DNA of 64,000 bases from assembly GCA_026991755.1 (NCBI GenBank), contig JALXAX010000051.1, positions 1 through 64,000 on the forward strand, written 5' to 3'. Shown piece by piece: positions 61,152 to 64,000 of this stretch. Numbering within the stretch: the first letter of the stretch is position 1; each line of letters opens with the position of its first letter. Source of the stretch: Thiotrichaceae bacterium. GTDB lineage: Bacteria; Pseudomonadota; Gammaproteobacteria; Thiotrichales; Thiotrichaceae. Made by a program: the position numbers and the translations under genes. The notes beneath the pieces were generated by a model. It saw nothing but the letters and a program-made list of their open reading frames with translations, did not search any database and was not told the origin of the DNA.

Positions 61152-62744
61152 ATGTCGACCTACCATGAAGAAGTCTCTCGCAGACGTACATTCGCGATCA
61201 TCTCTCACCCTGATGCGGGTAAAACCACCATTACAGAGAAACTGTTACTCTTTGGTCGTGCCATCACGCAATCAGGAACCGTAAAAGGTAGGAAATCATC
61301 CCGACATGCAACGTCTGACTGGATGGAACTGGAAAAAGAAAGAGGCATTTCTGTTACCTCTTCTGTGATGCAATTCCCCTATAAAGATTGCATCATCAAC
61401 TTACTCGACACACCAGGCCACGAGGACTTCTCAGAAGATACTTATCGCACCTTAACCGCTGTTGACTCTGCATTAATGGTGATTGATGTAGCAAAAGGCG
61501 TAGAAGCCCGAACCATAAAACTCATGGAAGTCTGTCGCCTGCGCGACACCCCCATTATGACGTTCATCAATAAACTAGACCGTGAAGGTCGTGATCCGAT
61601 TGAATTGCTTGATGAAGTTGAAACGGTTCTAAATATCAATTGCGCACCTATCACATGGCCGATTGGCATGGGTAAACGCCTAAAAGGTGTTTATCATATT
61701 TATAAAGACAGCATCCACCTTTACGATGCTAATCACGATGGCGGCATTCAGCATGGAGAGGTCATAGAAGGCCTAGATAATTCTCGTCTAGACGAACTGT
61801 TAGGTGATCAAGCCGAAGAACTACGTGATGAAATAGAACTCGTTAAAGGCGCTAGTAATGAGTTTAATAAAGAAGAGTATCTAGCAGGAAAACTAACCCC
61901 TGTCTTCTTTGGCTCTGCTATGAATAACTTTGGTGTTGCCGAGCTACTAGATGACTTTGCAACCTATGCTCCCGCACCACAGCCTCGTAATACCACATCA
62001 CGCGAAGTCTCTGCGGAAGAAGAGAAATACTCAGGCTTTATTTTTAAGATTCAAGCCAATATGGATCCTAAACATCGTGATCGTATAGCTTTCATGCGTA
62101 TTTGCTCAGGCACTTTTAACAAAGGTATGAAGCTAACTCAAACACGTACCTCAAAAGAATTAAAGATACCTGATGCGCTCACCTTCATGGCTTCAGAACG
62201 AGGACATATCAGTGATGCCTACGCAGGTGATATTATTGGCATTCATAATCACGGCACTATTCGAATTGGCGATACCTTTACTCAAGGAGAAGAGCTGTAC
62301 TTCACAGGTATTCCTAACTTTGCACCCGAATTATTTCGCCGTGCAAGGCTGAAAGACCCATTGAAAAATAAACAATTGCTCAAAGGCTTGATGCAACTCT
62401 GTGAAGAGGGTGCAACACAACTATTTCGCCCTTTAAACAATAATGATTTAATTTTAGGAGCCGTAGGAATATTACAGTTTGATGTGGTTGCCCACCGACT
62501 AAAAGCAGAATACAACGTGGAATGCCTGTTTGAAGCGGTCAATGTACAAACCGCACGCTGGATTGCCTGTGATGATGAAGTCATGCTTGCACAATTTAAA
62601 ACTAAAGCAGCCAATAACCTAGCGCTTGATCATGCTGGTGAACTGAGTTACATCGCACCTACACGAGTCAATCTACAACTTGCTGAAGAAAAATGGCCTG
62701 ACATCGAATTCCAATCAACTCGTGAACATGGAATTTATGATTAG
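61152..62744 (+). CDS. prfC: Peptide chain release factor 3
   Basis: 530 residues, translational GTPase. G1 [33 protein letters not shown]3 [15 protein letters not shown]4 [10 protein letters not shown]. It recycles RF1/RF2 from the ribosome. Repeat B lies 24 bases before the start. Confidence 0.97.
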   Translation: MSTYHEEVSRRRTFAIISHPDAGKTTITEKLLLFGRAITQSGTVKGRKSSRHATSDWMELEKERGISVTSSVMQFPYKDCIINLLDTPGHEDFSEDTYRTLTAVDSALMVIDVAKGVEARTIKLMEVCRLRDTPIMTFINKLDREGRDPIELLDEVETVLNINCAPITWPIGMGKRLKGVYHIYKDSIHLYDANHDGGIQHGEVIEGLDNSRLDELLGDQAEELRDEIELVKGASNEFNKEEYLAGKLTPVFFGSAMNNFGVAELLDDFATYAPAPQPRNTTSREVSAEEEKYSGFIFKIQANMDPKHRDRIAFMRICSGTFNKGMKLTQTRTSKELKIPDALTFMASERGHISDAYAGDIIGIHNHGTIRIGDTFTQGEELYFTGIPNFAPELFRRARLKDPLKNKQLLKGLMQLCEEGATQLFRPLNNNDLILGAVGILQFDVVAHRLKAEYNVECLFEAVNVQTARWIACDDEVMLAQFKTKAANNLALDHAGELSYIAPTRVNLQLAEEKWPDIEFQSTREHGIYD

Positions 62745-63003
62745 TTAGTATGATGGTATAAGGAGACCCATGCCCTTCACCTTTAGAAGACCACTTCGTC
62801 TAATTTACCGTTAAACCTCGCCCCCATTTCCCACTGCCAGCGCTATTCGTTCGGATAACCACACACTTCATCTGACTTTACCTACTAAAAAAGCCTCCGT
62901 TAATTTATATTTTTAACTAGCAAAATAGTAAATTACGATTATATTTTAACCATATACGAGTATTTTTTTGACTTATCAAAGATACCTAACTATAGAATAT
63001 AAA

Positions 63004-63162
63004 GAGACTTTTGCATGAAAGTATGGCGAGAGAAAAAAGATCATCATTTTTCAGATCTTGTCTAAAAAGGAGGGTAATAGCCGAGCTATTGGCTGAATTT
63101 TTAGAAAAAATAGGGGAAATTCAAGCCTTTTTTCTCTCGCCATACTTTCGTACAAAGGTTTC
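63004..63162. repeat. Repeat family A, copy 4 (extended perfect arms)
   Basis: 159 bp. The inverted arms extend inward through GAAAGTATGGCGAGAGAAAA and its complement, giving about 40 paired bases, where other copies have diverged right arms. Centre TAATAGCCGAGCTATTGG. The first half of the 62745-63232 gap has no gene apart from a 14-codon frame. Confidence 0.88.
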
Positions 63163-63232
63163 ATAGAGTACTTTTTAAACTTTAATCCACAGATAATACC
63201 AATAATAAGCTGTGTACAAACGGGCATTTCAT

Positions 63233-63649
63233 ATGAGAAATACTACAAAGCTAGCAATCTTAAGTGCTAACACGCTATTGTTATTCGCAAATGCTACACT
63301 GGCCGATTCAGTTGCAAGCAACTCCGGAAAAGATAATTTTTATCATGATATTAATGGCCGTAAAGCCGTACAAGCAGGCCAAGCTGTAGCTCAAAATCAG
63401 CAATATATTACTGGCAAGGACGGTAAAATCACTATTAAACTAAAAGACTGTCCTGATATAAACATGACTCAATATCAAGTTGTTACCATTGTACCTAACT
63501 CTAAGGTATGCCCTGCTGCAAAAGACTTGACCCAGAAAGCTGGCACAGGTGGTGGCTCTACAACCTATCACTACCCTGCTTTTCTTCCCTTGGTGGCAGG
63601 ATTAGCCGCTGGCGCATTGCTTCAAGACAGCCTTAAAGCTAGCCCCTAA
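63233..63649 (+). CDS. Small secreted protein (138 aa), hypothetical
   Basis: The signal peptide MRNTTKLAILSANTLLLFAN ends near TLADS. The mature part has two Cys (KDCPD and KVCPA) likely forming a disulfide. A C-terminal hydrophobic, Gly/Ala-rich segment (FLPLVAGLAAGALLQ) follows. No family recognised. ATG at 63233 chosen over a GTG seven codons earlier. Confidence 0.65.
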   Translation: MRNTTKLAILSANTLLLFANATLADSVASNSGKDNFYHDINGRKAVQAGQAVAQNQQYITGKDGKITIKLKDCPDINMTQYQVVTIVPNSKVCPAAKDLTQKAGTGGGSTTYHYPAFLPLVAGLAAGALLQDSLKASP

Positions 63650-63820
63650 CAACGTAGCTGTTAGCTTGGCTTCATAGTATTAGAGCTCATTATTACTAGA
63701 GCATAGTTTCTATGCGCGCCTTAAAACTAATTTCCCGATAAATCTTCAACTTAGATTTATCAGCGGAGAAAACAGCTTATTATCTGATCTTCAACCCAAT
63801 TTCACACTTGCTGCTACGCA

Positions 63821-63862
63821 ACTGAAGTCGCATTCCGAATAAACAGGAAGTGCGACTTCAGT
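63821..63862. terminator. Strong hairpin downstream of the secreted-protein gene
   Basis: ACTGAAGTCGCA, about 18 nt between, TGCGACTTCAGT followed by CGTTT. It could terminate the preceding gene although it lies 170 bases away. Confidence 0.5.
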
Positions 63863-63875
63863 CGTTTCAGCACAT

Positions 63876-64000
63876 TTAAGGAATCTCTGATTAAGTCTGG
63901 TCGGAATTTCTGAGTGACAGAAGTTGTTAGGTTTTTGATAGAAAAGTTAGCTGTAGCTATTGGTAACTTGTATAGTGAAAATCTGACAGATTCTAGCCTC
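63876..64000. repeat. Repeat family C, copy 3 (cut by window end)
   Basis: Starts AAGGAATCTCTGATTAAGTC and runs to the last base. Sequence follows copy 2 (TTTTTGATAGAAAAGTTAG; ACAGATTCTAGCCTC), with a partly deleted centre GCTGTAGCTATTGG. Confidence 0.8.

Noticed and set aside
62770-62814. 14-codon ORF after prfC with AAGGAGA (MPFTFRRPLRLIYR)
   Set aside because: Good ribosome site but too short to judge; may be the remnant of a gene disrupted before repeat A copy 4.

Overview
The window is a low-GC chromosome segment from a gammaproteobacterium. The housekeeping gene orders point that way: surE-pcm-LysM lipoprotein; arsC-like/wrbA/DUF2069; ruvX-pyrR-pyrB-pseudo-pyrC; rhodanese-grxC-secB-gpsA; xseB-ispA-dxs; hslV-hslU. 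A persulfide-sensor-like ArsR protein, several rhodanese-like proteins and a DsrC/TusE-family protein fit a sulfur-metabolising relative of the Thiotrichales, but that placement is inference. I could not identify the species.

Layout. 1-150: promoter and leader of an rRNA operon reading leftward out of the window. 1113-2651: M23 endopeptidase. 3057-3132: tRNA-Phe(GAA). 3118-16343: an element of about 13.2 kb inserted at the 3' end of tRNA-Phe. It has two tandem P4-type tyrosine integrases, a VapBC-like toxin-antitoxin pair, a noncoding control region with decamer arrays and dyads, and an RNA-rich intergenic region. A tightly overlapping polycistron of nine genes follows, ending in a Rep_trans-type replication initiator. 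Then come small membrane/secreted proteins preceded by paired hairpin leaders, a 590-residue membrane protein, and a serine resolvase with a recognisable res-like region. The element looks like a plasmid or filamentous-phage-like replicon captured in the chromosome, but no Zot/pI morphogenesis ATPase is present.

16.4-39.9 kb: mostly housekeeping and envelope genes (M23 lipoprotein, Smr, surE, pcm, TlpA-like, wrbA, ispH, fructosamine kinase, TusE-like, ribF, trmL, ispB, ChaN-PDZ, aminotransferase, typA, truncated globin, HugZ-like, gpsA, secB, grxC, rhodanese, ArsR). 40.2-44.9 kb: a six-gene minus-strand operon. It starts with a COG2229-type small GTPase fused to a Roadblock/LC7-like domain, then a second Roadblock-like protein, a Cache-HAMP receptor with no output domain, a small anchored protein, a periplasmic rhodanese and a LysM protein. 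This resembles the logic of Streptomyces conservons and is one of the two most interesting systems here. 45.3-63.6 kb: yidD, hisI, DUF971, hslUV, tonB, algH, ruvX, pyrR, pyrB, pseudo-pyrC, an RDD/unknown membrane-protein pair, DoxX, dxs, ispA, xseB, rpsT, prfC and a small secreted protein.

The chromosomal intergenic spaces are full of 120-245 bp palindromic, MITE-like repeats of at least four families (A-D), plus collapsed remnants. Families A, B and C have unrelated ends but share a similar central hairpin, AATAGCCGnAGCTATT. Some copies sit inside operons (secB-grxC, ispA-dxs), and several create spurious N-terminal ORF extensions that I have trimmed.
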